IMG/VR virus record: IMGVR_UViG_3300046004_001107 | Span: 1 to 60,740 of that record | Direction: 5' to 3' (one strand) | From: a virus | Length of the DNA stretch: 60,740 nucleotides | The notes under the pieces: generated by a model | What the model saw: the letters and a program-made list of their open reading frames with translations, nothing else | What the model was told of the DNA's origin: nothing | Database searches by the model: none | Made by a program: the position numbers and the translations under genes | In this document: positions 24,034 to 33,138 of the stretch, one piece after another | How the letters are laid out: each line of letters begins with the position of its first letter | Numbering within the stretch: the stretch's first letter is position 1

Positions 24034-25344
24034 ATGCCCAACGCAATTCCGACTTTAGGATCATTTTTAAATTCAAGCCAATATAATACCAATTTAACTT
24101 CTGGTAATCCATTGGAAGCCGCAATTGTAGCTGGCTCGACATTTAATCTTCCCGCATTTACAAGTACGGTACCAGGTGGCGTTGGATCAGCAGAAAAAGA
24201 TCCCGGTGGATTATTTGGTTGGTTGATATATGCAAGAAATTATAAATCAACACCAATTTTAGGAAGTACTTCTGATCAATATATTGTTTATAATAATCCA
24301 GGATCTTTTGTTGGAGATTTAAATAAACTTTCGGGTGTTACAAATGCTCTTGTAGCGTTTACTGGGAGTGGTGGTACTTGGGGTTTGTTTCAACAAACTA
24401 ATACAACAACTATCACAACAAGAAAACCACAAGGAAATGATTTCTTACATTGTATGCATTATCTTGCTTACGGTGGTAAATTGGTTATCAGTGGCACAAC
24501 TTCTGGTTTAGAAGCATACGAAACTGCTAATAATACAAGTCTTGAAGTACTTATTGGAAATACTGCTAATGGAGATCTAGCAAAATATATTGAAAATAAA
24601 CCAGCTATGATTGGAATATTTCCATCAGGTAATGATGGAAATGGTATTACAGCTGCAGATTTTGCAGCATATTTTAGTACTCCAGCAAATGTCAATTTTA
24701 TATCTGGAGCCACAGTTGCTGATAGAATCTTTAACATTTATGGAGTTAATGGAACTACATACTCTGCAACAACTTTATCAACTGGAACCGAATTAAATTA
24801 TCAAATTCCAGCTGTAGCAGATGTTGCTGGTGCATTTAATTCAGCAAAAAATTTAGATCAAATATTTTTAACTGTGGGTGGTTTAGATCGATCTACTGTT
24901 CTTAATAGAGGTATTATAAATTCAATTAATTGGAGTGATACAATAAAAACAACACTAAGAACAAATCGTGTTAATTTTTATGTAAATTATACTCCTAAAT
25001 TCTTAGGTTCTGATTTAGTTGGTGCTACTGGATCTACTTCTGCTGTTACTGTTTCTGAAAGGTTTGGAGCAGCATATTTAAAAAGAATTTTAACTCAACA
25101 AGTAACTAACATTGGAATTAAATATCTTTTTGAATTAAATATTCAATCAACAAGAGATTCTGTTATATCTGAAGTAACTAGTATTTTAGATCAATATTCT
25201 TATGCAATGGTAAGGTCTGCAGCACAAGTTATATGTGATTCATCAAATAATACCGATTATGCTACTACATTAAATATTAGTTTAATCATACAACCACTGT
25301 TAGGTGTTGATCAGTTTGTAATAAATGTAACACTAACGAGTTAA
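24034..25344 (+). CDS. 18: Tail sheath protein gp18
   Basis: The 436-residue protein sits between gp17 and gp19 and has the sheath C-terminal domain: ERFGAAYLKRILTQQVTNIG followed by a long helix and IIQPLLGVDQFVINVTLTS, the last strand that is exchanged between subunits. Before it, VADVAGAFNSAKNLDQIFL and INWSDTIKTTLRTNRVNFYV match the usual sheath core. It is shorter than T4 gp18 (659 residues), lacking much of the outer decoration domains, as in simpler contractile tails. It polymerises around gp19 and contracts during infection. Confidence 0.8.
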   Translation: MPNAIPTLGSFLNSSQYNTNLTSGNPLEAAIVAGSTFNLPAFTSTVPGGVGSAEKDPGGLFGWLIYARNYKSTPILGSTSDQYIVYNNPGSFVGDLNKLSGVTNALVAFTGSGGTWGLFQQTNTTTITTRKPQGNDFLHCMHYLAYGGKLVISGTTSGLEAYETANNTSLEVLIGNTANGDLAKYIENKPAMIGIFPSGNDGNGITAADFAAYFSTPANVNFISGATVADRIFNIYGVNGTTYSATTLSTGTELNYQIPAVADVAGAFNSAKNLDQIFLTVGGLDRSTVLNRGIINSINWSDTIKTTLRTNRVNFYVNYTPKFLGSDLVGATGSTSAVTVSERFGAAYLKRILTQQVTNIGIKYLFELNIQSTRDSVISEVTSILDQYSYAMVRSAAQVICDSSNNTDYATTLNISLIIQPLLGVDQFVINVTLTS

Positions 25345-25349
25345 CATAA

Positions 25350-25886
25350 ATGGCCAATAATTCAATATTAGATTTTAAAAATGGATTTAATGGTGGTACC
25401 CGAGCTAACCGCTTTCAAGTAAATGGTTTTTGGCCATCTGGAGTACTTAGACCCAATAATAAAGATCTTAATGTTAAAATATTTGCATCATCTTTTCCAA
25501 GATCAGAAGTGGGAACTATTTCTATACCTTATCGAGGAAGAGCATACTACTTACCAGGAGATCGTCAATATCCTAATTGGTCTGTAGACGTGTTTGATGA
25601 TAGTGGGGATAGAAATATATGGAGAGCCTTTAATAAGTGGAAAGAACTATTAGACGGTCACCAAACCCATAGAGTATATAATAATGACTATGCTTATAAT
25701 AATTTGCAAACTACATGGAATATTCAACAACTTGATTTAAATGGAAACCAACTTAGAAAAATTATTTTATATAAATGTTGGCCAAGTGAAATTGGAGCTT
25801 TAACAATGGATATGGGTTCGACTGAACCTTCCGTATTTCGTGTTACTTTAACCTTTGATTACTTAAACATTGTAAATATAAACTAA
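25350..25886 (+). CDS. 19: Tail tube protein gp19 (copy A)
   Basis: The 178-residue protein matches T4 gp19 (163 residues). It shows FKNGFNGGTRANRFQVNG, IPYRGRAYYLPGDRQYPNWS, a helix WRAFNKWKELLDGHQ, and C-terminal strands RVTLTFDYLNI. It forms the inner tube through which DNA passes. Its stop codon overlaps the start of a clear paralogue. Confidence 0.9.
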   Translation: MANNSILDFKNGFNGGTRANRFQVNGFWPSGVLRPNNKDLNVKIFASSFPRSEVGTISIPYRGRAYYLPGDRQYPNWSVDVFDDSGDRNIWRAFNKWKELLDGHQTHRVYNNDYAYNNLQTTWNIQQLDLNGNQLRKIILYKCWPSEIGALTMDMGSTEPSVFRVTLTFDYLNIVNIN

Positions 25887-26416
25887 TGCTAAATGATTTT
25901 AAACAAAATTTCAAAGGTGGAGCCAGACTAAACAGATTTTTTGTTACAGGAAGTATTCCATTTTCTGGACAAAGTGCATCCAGATTTCATATACGTGCTT
26001 CTGCTATTCCACAGCTTCAAACACAGACTTTAAGTTATGATTATAGAGGTAGAAAATCACACTATCCAGGAGAAAAGCAATATCCTGTTTGGTCTATAAC
26101 TGTATTAGATGATAGTGCTCCTGGTGATCTATGGACTGGGTTTCAAAAATGGCAAAATGCTTTAAATAATCATGATGCTAATTCAGTAAATAATTCAGTT
26201 TTAAGACACCAAACACAAACTTTTAAATCTACTTGGACTATTAATCACATGAATCTAAATGGGGACGAAGATACACCATTGAAAAAAATTACTTTGTTTG
26301 GTTGCTGGCCCAAGGCTATTAATCCTATTAATTTTAATATGAATAGACCAAATGCTTTAAATGTGTTTGATGTTGTGATGGTTTACGACTACATAAATAT
26401 ACAGAACGTGACATAA
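25886..26416 (+). CDS. Tail tube protein gp19 paralogue (copy B)
   Basis: The 176-residue protein is a tandem paralogue of the preceding tube protein, with the same framework: FKQNFKGGARLNRFFVTG, YDYRGRKSHYPGEKQYPVWS, WTGFQKWQNALNNHD, and DVVMVYDYINIQNV at the end. Divergence is high outside these motifs, so the duplication is old. It may form part of the same tube, a tube end or a separate ring. Start and previous stop share a base (TAATG), so translation is coupled. Confidence 0.85.
   Translation: MLNDFKQNFKGGARLNRFFVTGSIPFSGQSASRFHIRASAIPQLQTQTLSYDYRGRKSHYPGEKQYPVWSITVLDDSAPGDLWTGFQKWQNALNNHDANSVNNSVLRHQTQTFKSTWTINHMNLNGDEDTPLKKITLFGCWPKAINPINFNMNRPNALNVFDVVMVYDYINIQNVT
26392..26399 (+). 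promoter_or_regulatory. Late promoter octamer CATAAATA for gp20
   Basis: The octamer lies inside the end of the second tube gene, 27 bases before the portal ATG, with AAGGA in the leader. Confidence 0.5.
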
Positions 26417-26426
26417 AAAGGACTAC

Positions 26427-27998
26427 ATGGAACTTGACATTTTTGGATTTCAATTCGGTAAAAAAGAACCATCTAAACAAAAAAAAGAAGATAAGCTTCT
26501 TCAATCGTTTACGGTTCCCGAGATGTTTGATGGAACTGTAACTGTAGAAGCAGGGGGATTTTTTGGTACTGCTCTTGATTATGGTGTAAATCTTCGTGAT
26601 GAAAATACTTCTGTAATTCAATATAGAAATATGTCAGTTTTTCCAGAAATTGACAATGCTGTTGATGAAATTGTAAACGCATCAATTGTATTTGGTACAG
26701 ATCGTAAAGTTGTTAAAATTGATTTAAAAGAAGTACCTCTTCCAGAACCTATCAAAATAAAAATATATAAAGAATTTGATAGAGTAGTCCATTTGATGGA
26801 TTTTAACAATAAAGCGTATGAAATCTTTAGACGTTGGTATATTGACTCTCGTATTTTTTATAATATTGTAATTGATAGAGATTTACCGGGTGATGGTATT
26901 AAAGAAATTATTCCTATTGATCCTCTGAAAATTAAAAAAATAAGAAAAGTCAAGAAAGAAATGGAACGAGTAGAAAATCAATCTGTTTCTGTTGTGAAAG
27001 ATATTGAAGAATATTATCTTTATACGAATACAGAAAAAGATACATTTCTTTCAACTGGTCCCAGTGGTTTACATTTATCTATTGATAGTGTTGTTTATTG
27101 CCCATCTGGTATCGTAGACCTTAATACTAAAAGAGTATTGGGTTATCTCCATAAAGCAATTAGACCACTAAACATGCTTCGTCAACTCGAAGATGCTCTG
27201 TTAGTTTATCGTGTAGCACGTGCACCAGAACGCAGAGTATTTTATGTGGATGTTGGTCAATTACCAAAACAAAAAGCTGAACAGTATATGCGAGATATGA
27301 TGAGCAGATTTAGAAATAAGCTCACATATAACCAGTCTACCGGTGAAGTTCGTGATGAACGTAACCATCTATCGGTTCTAGAAGATTATTGGTTGCCACG
27401 TCGAGAAGGTTCAAGAGGAACCGAAATTACCACTCTTCCCGGTGGTAATGCCATGTCACAAATTGAAGACGTAGATTACTTTAAAAAGAAACTTTACGCA
27501 TCTTTAAATGTACCATTGAGTCGTTTAGCAGCTGATCAGTCTGGGTTTAATTTAGGTCGTTCTGTTGAAATTACACGTGAAGAAGTAAAATTCTATAAAT
27601 TTATTGAAAGAATTCGTCATCAATTTGTTAAGATGTTTTGTGATTTTTTACGTGTTCAATTGATTTTAAAAGGTGTTGTTACTGAAAGTGATTGGAATGA
27701 GTTAAAGAAAGATATTAAATTTGTATTTAATAGTGACAATTATTTCTGGGATCTAAAAGAAGCAGAAATTTTGGGTGAACGAATGAAAACTCTGTCTTTC
27801 ATAGAACCATATGTTGGTAAATATTTTTCAGTTGACTATGTAAGAACTAAGATTTTACGACAAACTGAAGAAGAGATTAAAGCAATTGATACTCAAATGG
27901 CAGCAGATAAACAGAAGTTACAGGCTGAACAGGCTGCACTTGCCGCACAACAACAACAATTAGGACTAGTACCTGATCAAGAAGAAGAACAAAAATGA
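26427..27998 (+). CDS. 20: Portal protein gp20
   Basis: The 523-residue protein matches T4 gp20 (524 residues). It contains RNMSVFPEIDNAVDEIVNA, IRPLNMLRQLEDALLVYRVA, RAPERRVFYVDVGQLPKQKA and RREGSRGTEITTLPGG, all strongly conserved portal segments, and a Gln-rich C-terminus. Twelve copies form the vertex ring through which gp17 packages DNA. AAGGA lies 8 bases before the ATG. Its stop overlaps the next start by 4 bases. Confidence 0.97.
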   Translation: MELDIFGFQFGKKEPSKQKKEDKLLQSFTVPEMFDGTVTVEAGGFFGTALDYGVNLRDENTSVIQYRNMSVFPEIDNAVDEIVNASIVFGTDRKVVKIDLKEVPLPEPIKIKIYKEFDRVVHLMDFNNKAYEIFRRWYIDSRIFYNIVIDRDLPGDGIKEIIPIDPLKIKKIRKVKKEMERVENQSVSVVKDIEEYYLYTNTEKDTFLSTGPSGLHLSIDSVVYCPSGIVDLNTKRVLGYLHKAIRPLNMLRQLEDALLVYRVARAPERRVFYVDVGQLPKQKAEQYMRDMMSRFRNKLTYNQSTGEVRDERNHLSVLEDYWLPRREGSRGTEITTLPGGNAMSQIEDVDYFKKKLYASLNVPLSRLAADQSGFNLGRSVEITREEVKFYKFIERIRHQFVKMFCDFLRVQLILKGVVTESDWNELKKDIKFVFNSDNYFWDLKEAEILGERMKTLSFIEPYVGKYFSVDYVRTKILRQTEEEIKAIDTQMAADKQKLQAEQAALAAQQQQLGLVPDQEEEQK

Positions 27999-28405
27999 CA
28001 GACATTTCCTATAAACTTTTAAAAAATGGTATTCAGGCTCTTTTAGAAAGAGAAGAGGATTATTTTAAAAAGAATATAGTTCAAAGTTTATCAATTAAAC
28101 TAAATGCTGCCATTTCTGGTGTTTTAGAAGAAACTAATAAAAATCTTTTTTTAACTCATGAATCAATAGAAAATTCTAAAGATCTTCAATATTTTTTAAA
28201 TATTCTAGAAACTAAAGATAAACTTCAACTAAAAGATGGAAGTATTATAAATATTACAGAAAATGATATTACTTCACTAAAACGATTGTTTGATAATTTG
28301 AATACAGAAAGTAGAAAACAAATGATAACTTCTATTTTTGAATCTTCAAATAATTTTAAACAACATATAGATTTTTACAATACCGCTAAAGGACTTTTCA
28401 GATGA
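27995..28405 (+). CDS. Putative prohead core protein (gp67/gp68 position)
   Basis: The 136-residue helical protein lies between gp20 and gp21, where T4 has the small prohead core genes 67 and 68. It is charged and Asn/Lys/Glu-rich, with helix-prone segments (KNGIQALLEREEDYFKKNIV, ITSLKRLFDNLNTESRKQM). It overlaps the portal stop (ATGA) and the next gene by 4 bases, so it belongs to the head operon. The core-protein role is inferred from position; sequence similarity to T4 proteins is not evident. Confidence 0.55.
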   Translation: MTDISYKLLKNGIQALLEREEDYFKKNIVQSLSIKLNAAISGVLEETNKNLFLTHESIENSKDLQYFLNILETKDKLQLKDGSIINITENDITSLKRLFDNLNTESRKQMITSIFESSNNFKQHIDFYNTAKGLFR

Positions 28406-28596
28406 AAAATACAGTAAGAGAAATGATTAAAGATGTAATTGAAGAAAATGCCGTTTCATTTAAAGAAACGACATCACGAGTACTTTTAAATAAAGTTGGA
28501 AATGTTTTAAGTGAAAAGTATGTTGAAATTTCAAAAAAATTATTTGAAGAGATGGATGATCGTACTCCAGACGTTCAATGTATTCCTCCCCAATAA
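28402..28596 (+). CDS. Small helical prohead-core-like protein
   Basis: This 64-residue, mostly helical, charged protein starts by ATGA overlap with the previous gene. It reads as one amphipathic helix (VREMIKDVIEENAVSFKE) followed by a second (VGNVLSEKYVEISKKLFEEM). Its place just before gp21 fits a minor scaffold or core peptide such as T4 gp67/gp68, both of which are cut by gp21. No cleavage site or family motif can be claimed. Confidence 0.5.
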   Translation: MKNTVREMIKDVIEENAVSFKETTSRVLLNKVGNVLSEKYVEISKKLFEEMDDRTPDVQCIPPQ

Positions 28597-28621
28597 TTTA
28601 TTTTAATAAAGAACCAAAACA

Positions 28622-29266
28622 ATGAAATTAATTACAGAACTAACTGAAGACATAAAATATATTAAAGAAAATGTTGGCAATGGAGATAAGAATTATTTCA
28701 TTGAAGGTGTCTTTATGCAATCTGATACCAAAAACCGCAATGGTAGAATTTATCCGACATCTACTCTAGCCAAAGAAACCAACCGATATATTACTGAATA
28801 TGTCAATAAAGGAAGAGCATTAGGAGAATTAAACCATCCAACTGGTCCTACTGTCAATCTTGATAGAGTATCTCATATTGTTAAAGAACTCCATGAAAAT
28901 GGAAAAAGTATCTATGGCAAGGCAAAAGTTCTTGATACACCAATGGGAAAGATTGTAAAAAATCTCATTGACGAGGGTGCACAATTAGGTGTATCTACTC
29001 GTGGTATGGGATCTCTCAAAGCAAAGAATGGTTATCAAGAAGTTCAAGAAGACTTTATGTTGGCTGCAATTGATATTGTAGCCGATCCTTCAGCCCCAAA
29101 TGCTTTTGTAAATGGAATCATGGAAGGCAGAGAATGGATTATGGAAAATGGTATGTGGTCTGAACACCAAATTGCAAATGCAAGACGTATTGTAAAAAAT
29201 TCTTCTTCCAGAAATCTTAATAAAAATGTTGTAAAAATCTTTGAAGATTTTTTCAAGAACATCTAA
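28622..29266 (+). CDS. 21: Prohead protease gp21
   Basis: The 214-residue protein matches T4 gp21 (212 residues). The catalytic set of the family is visible: His72 in LGELNHPTGP, Ser125 in LGVSTRGMGS and Asp155 in DIVADPSAP. It processes scaffold, core and capsid precursors during head maturation and then itself. It lies between the core genes and the scaffold gene, as in T4. There is no clear Shine-Dalgarno before the ATG. Confidence 0.95.
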   Translation: MKLITELTEDIKYIKENVGNGDKNYFIEGVFMQSDTKNRNGRIYPTSTLAKETNRYITEYVNKGRALGELNHPTGPTVNLDRVSHIVKELHENGKSIYGKAKVLDTPMGKIVKNLIDEGAQLGVSTRGMGSLKAKNGYQEVQEDFMLAAIDIVADPSAPNAFVNGIMEGREWIMENGMWSEHQIANARRIVKNSSSRNLNKNVVKIFEDFFKNI

Positions 29267-29267
29267 A

Positions 29268-29864
29268 ATGTACTTAAACCAAAATACAAAAGATTTTTTA
29301 CTTTACACTCTTAGAGAAAATACTTCTGGGGGTGGTGGTGTTGGAATGACTCCAGGTTATGGATCAACTATTGCAGATTATGATCCATCTGATACTGAAA
29401 TAGATCCAGTTACAGGGAAAACTAAGAAAAAGAAAAAGCAATCAGAAGCGTCATATTACAAAAGTGCTTTACAAACCGCTCTTGGTTCTGATATTGATTT
29501 AGATAAAGAAACTTCTGGTCAACCAAGTTTAGGTTTTCTGGGGGCACTTGGAACTCTCAAAAGACGAATGGGATATAAATTAGATCCTAATGCAGAGACA
29601 GGAATGCGTGGTGGAACTGGCTTGGTTAAAGGTGCTATATCTGGAGTAGCTGGAGCTGGTCTTGCATCTACAGCCTTAGCTTTTATGGGACCACTTGGTC
29701 AAAGTATAGCAGGAAAATTACCATACCTAACAGCCATGGGTGTAGATCCATTAGATTATGCAACGAAAGTTATGGGAGTTGATTACGTTTCTGATCAACT
29801 ATCAAAATTAGGAAAACGTCAGACAAAACAGATAACATCTGGTGCTGGAAATATTAAACTATAA
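29268..29864 (+). CDS. Hypothetical head-cluster protein with Gly/Ala-rich segment
   Basis: The 198-residue product starts at the ATG at 29268, two bases after the gp21 stop; an upstream in-frame ATG (29241) inside gp21 is less likely. It has a Gly-rich N-terminus (GGGGVGMTPGYG), a basic run KTKKKKK, and a Gly/Ala-rich hydrophobic stretch near residues 118-150 (GAISGVAGAGLASTALAFMG). That stretch could be a membrane-active helix or a packed core helix. T4 has no gene between 21 and 22. Unknown function; an internal head protein is one possibility. Confidence 0.55.
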   Translation: MYLNQNTKDFLLYTLRENTSGGGGVGMTPGYGSTIADYDPSDTEIDPVTGKTKKKKKQSEASYYKSALQTALGSDIDLDKETSGQPSLGFLGALGTLKRRMGYKLDPNAETGMRGGTGLVKGAISGVAGAGLASTALAFMGPLGQSIAGKLPYLTAMGVDPLDYATKVMGVDYVSDQLSKLGKRQTKQITSGAGNIKL

Positions 29865-29870
29865 ACAATT

Positions 29871-29878
29871 TATAAATA
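29871..29878 (+). promoter_or_regulatory. T4-type late promoter octamer TATAAATA for gp22
   Basis: An exact octamer lies 24 bases before the scaffold ATG; AAAGGTCAGGAA follows in the leader. Confidence 0.65.
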
Positions 29879-29902
29879 ATTAAAGGTCAGGAATATATTG
29901 AT

Positions 29903-31084
29903 ATGAAACAAAACAACAAAAAATCATTAAAGCAAACAATTCAACATATGGCTCAATCAATGTCGAGTCAACCACCCATGGGTCAACCACAAATGAGTGC
30001 ACAATCAATGGATAAACCACAGGGAAACCAACCACAAGTAGGTGTACCAGAAAAGGGTAGACCAGAAATAATGGGTGTGCAACAAATGGGTATGCAAACA
30101 GGTGCAGCTAACGGTGAAGTATATATGCCCGATGGAAAGACAGCTATGTTTCCTTCTCCGGTTGATACCAACATGATGAATCGTGGAACCTCACAGACTC
30201 CTCTTCGTGGTGCTGTTGACGCAAGATCTGCATATAGTTCTGGTTTTAATTCTGGTATGCAACAACCCCAACCACCAGAAGAAGAATTTGATGAGTATGA
30301 AGAAGAAGAAGAGGAAGAGGATGATGCAGGAGAAGGTATGGCTGAAGGTTATAAATCACAATTCCGTGATTCAATCATCAGTCTTCTTGGTGACTCCAAC
30401 GTATCTTCTAGCCTTGTCGAACAACTCGAAGGTGTATTTGAAGCAGCTGTTCAAGACCGTGTAGAAAAGAATGTTGCTATCGTCTTAGAAGAAGTTGACC
30501 AAAATGTCAAAACATATCTTTCAAACGTAACAAATAATTTGGTTGAAAAAGTTGACGATTATTTGGAGTATGTTGTTGAAGAGTGGATGACTGATAATGC
30601 AGTTGCTGTTGAACAAGGTATCAAAACCCAAATCGCAGAAAACTTTATTACTGGTTTGAAGAATCTTTTCGAGAACCATTACATCGATGTTCCTGCTGAA
30701 AAATATAATGTCCTTGATGAATTATATGCTCAGAATAAGGGCTTGCATGAACAACTCAATCAAAGAATGAATGATAACATTAACCTCAAGAAAGAAGTTG
30801 CACTAACTGAATGTGCAGGAATTTTTGTAGCTGAGACCAAAGATCTTGCAGATACACAAGTTGCCAAACTTCAAGCCTTGATGGAAAACGTCTCTTTTGG
30901 TGGACCAGAAGAATATCGAAACAAATTAAGTGCAATTAAAGATAGTTACTTGAATAATGCAAGACAATACTCTGCACCAAGAATTATGCACGAAGAACAA
31001 ACTTTTTCCAAGGTTAAAGAAGTCCCAACGACTTTGGTAGAAGGATACGCATCTGCGTTGGGACGCATTAACAAGAAAGTTTAA
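29903..31084 (+). CDS. 22: Prohead scaffolding core protein gp22
   Basis: The 393-residue protein has a Gln/Pro/Met-rich N-terminal third, an acidic run (EEEFDEYEEEEEEEDD) near residues 130-145, then a long helical region with VQDRVEKNVAIVLEEVDQNV and a C-terminal part typical of gp22 (YRNKLSAIKDSYLNNA, then EEQTFSKVKEVPTTLVEGYA). It forms the internal scaffold on which gp23 assembles and is degraded by gp21. T4 gp22 has 269 residues; the N-terminal Gln/Pro extension is extra. It lies directly before gp23, as in T4. Confidence 0.85.
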   Translation: MKQNNKKSLKQTIQHMAQSMSSQPPMGQPQMSAQSMDKPQGNQPQVGVPEKGRPEIMGVQQMGMQTGAANGEVYMPDGKTAMFPSPVDTNMMNRGTSQTPLRGAVDARSAYSSGFNSGMQQPQPPEEEFDEYEEEEEEEDDAGEGMAEGYKSQFRDSIISLLGDSNVSSSLVEQLEGVFEAAVQDRVEKNVAIVLEEVDQNVKTYLSNVTNNLVEKVDDYLEYVVEEWMTDNAVAVEQGIKTQIAENFITGLKNLFENHYIDVPAEKYNVLDELYAQNKGLHEQLNQRMNDNINLKKEVALTECAGIFVAETKDLADTQVAKLQALMENVSFGGPEEYRNKLSAIKDSYLNNARQYSAPRIMHEEQTFSKVKEVPTTLVEGYASALGRINKKV

Positions 31085-31088
31085 AATT

Positions 31089-31096
31089 ACTAAATA
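31089..31096 (+). promoter_or_regulatory. Late promoter-like octamer ACTAAATA for gp23
   Basis: This weaker NNTAAATA octamer lies 27 bases before the capsid ATG. AGGAGATA in the leader is a strong ribosome binding site, fitting a highly expressed gene. Confidence 0.45.
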
Positions 31097-31123
31097 ATTT
31101 TAATTACAGGAGATACTAATAAA

Positions 31124-32533
31124 ATGAATTTTCAAGACCAAACCCCTTATGACATCTTAACTGAGAAGTGGAATCCGGTTCTAAACCATGATGCACTTCC
31201 AACAATTAAAGATGAATACCGTCGTAAAGTGACTGCCGTTCTTCTCGAAAACGAAGAACAAGCAATCCGTTCGCAACATCTTAGCGAAGACATGACTTCC
31301 AATAATCTTGGAATGCCTTCTTCGTTCACCAACACTGGTGCAGTTTCTGGTTATGACCCAGTACTCATCAGCTTGGTTCGCCGTGCAATGCCAAATCTAA
31401 TGGCCTATGATATCTGTGGCGTTCAACCAATGACCGCTCCAACAGGTCTTATCTTTGCCATGCGTGCACAATATCAAACTGGTGGAACATACGGTGCAGG
31501 TTCAAGCTATATGGAAGCTATGTTCCAAGAGCCAAGTCCATCGTGGAGTGGTTCTGGTTATACCTTGAGTGCACAAGAGAGAGCTCTTAGAGGTCTTTGC
31601 GGTACTTCGGGTGGTTCTGACCCAACGCAAATTCGTGCAGGTAATCCAGCACTATCAACTTACCGTGGTATGCTTACCAATAACGGTGAAGGTCTTGGTG
31701 GCGGTGCAAATGCTCTTGATCCGTATAAAACCTATAATCAAATGGCTTTCTCAATTGACCGTGTGGCTGTTCAAGCTAAGACTCGTGCTCTTAGCAGCAA
31801 TTACACAATTGAGTTGGCACAAGATCTTAAGGCTGTTCACGGTCTAGACGCTGAAGCCGAACTCGCAAATCTTCTCAGCACTGAAATTCTTGCTGAAATC
31901 AATCGCGAAATCGTAAGAAGCATCTATTATGTTGCTCGTGCTGGTTCACAACAAAAAGATCTTGCTAGTCCTGGATTCTACGATCTTGACCAAGATTCTG
32001 ATGGTCGTTGGTCTGCGGAACGTTTCCGTGGTCTTAGCTTCCAAATCGAGCGTGAATGCAATGCAATCGCCAAGGAAACTCGTCGTGGTCGCGGTAACTT
32101 CATCATCACTGATAGTGATACTGCAGCTGCCCTTGCTATGTCAGGTTTCATGAGTCTCAGTCCTGCTATTTCTCCTCAACTAAACGTTGATGACACACAA
32201 AGCACCTTTGCTGGTGTACTAAGTGGCAAGATTAAGGTTTATATCGATCCATATAGCCCAGCCGGAGTAAACTTCTTTGTCTGTGGATATAAGGGTGAGT
32301 CTCCATATGATGCAGGTCTGTTCTACTGCCCATACGTTCCGCTCCAAATGGTTCGAGCTGTTGATCCTAATACGTTCCAACCACGTATTGCCTTTAAGAC
32401 TCGTTATGGTGTTGTTGCTAACCCATACGTTCTTAATGGTGCTACCCCCGATGGTGATAGCCTAACTGCTGGTCTTAATCAGTACTACCGTTTCACTGCT
32501 GTAACAAATCTACATGGTAATACTCAGTTCTAA
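31124..32533 (+). CDS. 23: Major capsid protein gp23
   Basis: The 469-residue protein matches T4-type gp23. Conserved segments include VSGYDPVLISLVRRAMPNLM, AYDICGVQPMTAPTGLIFAM, AVHGLDAEAELANLLSTEIL and KETRRGRGNFIITDS, and it ends with the usual C-terminal strands. It is shorter than T4 gp23 (521 residues). The N-terminal propeptide region before about residue 60 is expected to be cut by gp21. Codon use is distinctly richer in C-ending codons than that of neighbours, and a strong ribosome binding site and terminator bracket the gene. Confidence 0.97.
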   Translation: MNFQDQTPYDILTEKWNPVLNHDALPTIKDEYRRKVTAVLLENEEQAIRSQHLSEDMTSNNLGMPSSFTNTGAVSGYDPVLISLVRRAMPNLMAYDICGVQPMTAPTGLIFAMRAQYQTGGTYGAGSSYMEAMFQEPSPSWSGSGYTLSAQERALRGLCGTSGGSDPTQIRAGNPALSTYRGMLTNNGEGLGGGANALDPYKTYNQMAFSIDRVAVQAKTRALSSNYTIELAQDLKAVHGLDAEAELANLLSTEILAEINREIVRSIYYVARAGSQQKDLASPGFYDLDQDSDGRWSAERFRGLSFQIERECNAIAKETRRGRGNFIITDSDTAAALAMSGFMSLSPAISPQLNVDDTQSTFAGVLSGKIKVYIDPYSPAGVNFFVCGYKGESPYDAGLFYCPYVPLQMVRAVDPNTFQPRIAFKTRYGVVANPYVLNGATPDGDSLTAGLNQYYRFTAVTNLHGNTQF

Positions 32534-32559
32534 AAACTGACCATGTATAAGTAACACGA

Positions 32560-32592
32560 AGACCTCCCCAGAAATGGGGAGGTCTTTCATTT
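32560..32592 (+). terminator. Rho-independent terminator after gp23
   Basis: GACCTCCCC (32561-32569) and GGGGAGGTC (32576-32584) form a perfect 9-bp stem with a 6-base loop, extended by an A-T pair and followed by TTTCATTTT. Confidence 0.9.
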
Positions 32593-32598
32593 TAAATA
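32591..32598 (+). promoter_or_regulatory. Late promoter-like octamer TTTAAATA
   Basis: The octamer lies 9 bases before the ATG at 32608, immediately after the gp23 terminator, with no Shine-Dalgarno between. A second TAAATA overlaps it. Confidence 0.4.
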
Positions 32599-32607
32599 AA
32601 TAATTTT

Positions 32608-33138
32608 ATGACAGTATGTAAAAATAATATAAACCCACTTTATAACAACTATTTCAGATTAACTTTTTCCAGAGGAACAAGTCAATTTGAACTTATGTGT
32701 CAACGTGTAACATTACCAGGTCTGAGTATTGGTGAAACTAAACAACCCACTACTCTTGGTACAACTATTCCTATTCCAACTCTAGCAGCAAACTTTGAAC
32801 CTTTGAAAGTTGACTTTATAGTTGATAATGATTTGACTAACTGGAAAAGTATATATTCATGGATAAGAAATATATCAAATATTGATGATGATAACAATAA
32901 CAATCTTACATATCAAAAATGGCATATTAAAGCAGTCTTAGATATTTTAAATCCAATCAACTGTAATACTGTAGATTTAAGTTTTACATTCCACAATGTT
33001 ATACCAACCAGTTTAGGTGGATTGGCTTTCCAGACTGATAACAGTGATGTAAATTTGGTAAAATGTAATGCATCTTTTGCGTACTCTTATTATAGTATGA
33101 TTCCTGATGCTGAGTCTAATTTATTGAATCAAATTTAA
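32608..33138 (+). CDS. Tail-tube-fold virion protein
   Basis: The 176-residue protein resembles tube-fold proteins common in marine T4-like phages: NYFRLTFSRGTSQFELMCQR, then LPGLSIGETKQPTTLGTTIP, FEPLKVDFIVDNDLTNWKSI and YSWIRNIS. The last segment matches a conserved Val-Asp-x-Asp-Leu-x-x-(Trp/Tyr) pattern of that group. Annotation elsewhere varies between tube, completion and general structural protein. It is alone between the gp23 terminator and a convergent gene, with its own late-promoter-like octamer. Confidence 0.6.
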   Translation: MTVCKNNINPLYNNYFRLTFSRGTSQFELMCQRVTLPGLSIGETKQPTTLGTTIPIPTLAANFEPLKVDFIVDNDLTNWKSIYSWIRNISNIDDDNNNNLTYQKWHIKAVLDILNPINCNTVDLSFTFHNVIPTSLGGLAFQTDNSDVNLVKCNASFAYSYYSMIPDAESNLLNQI

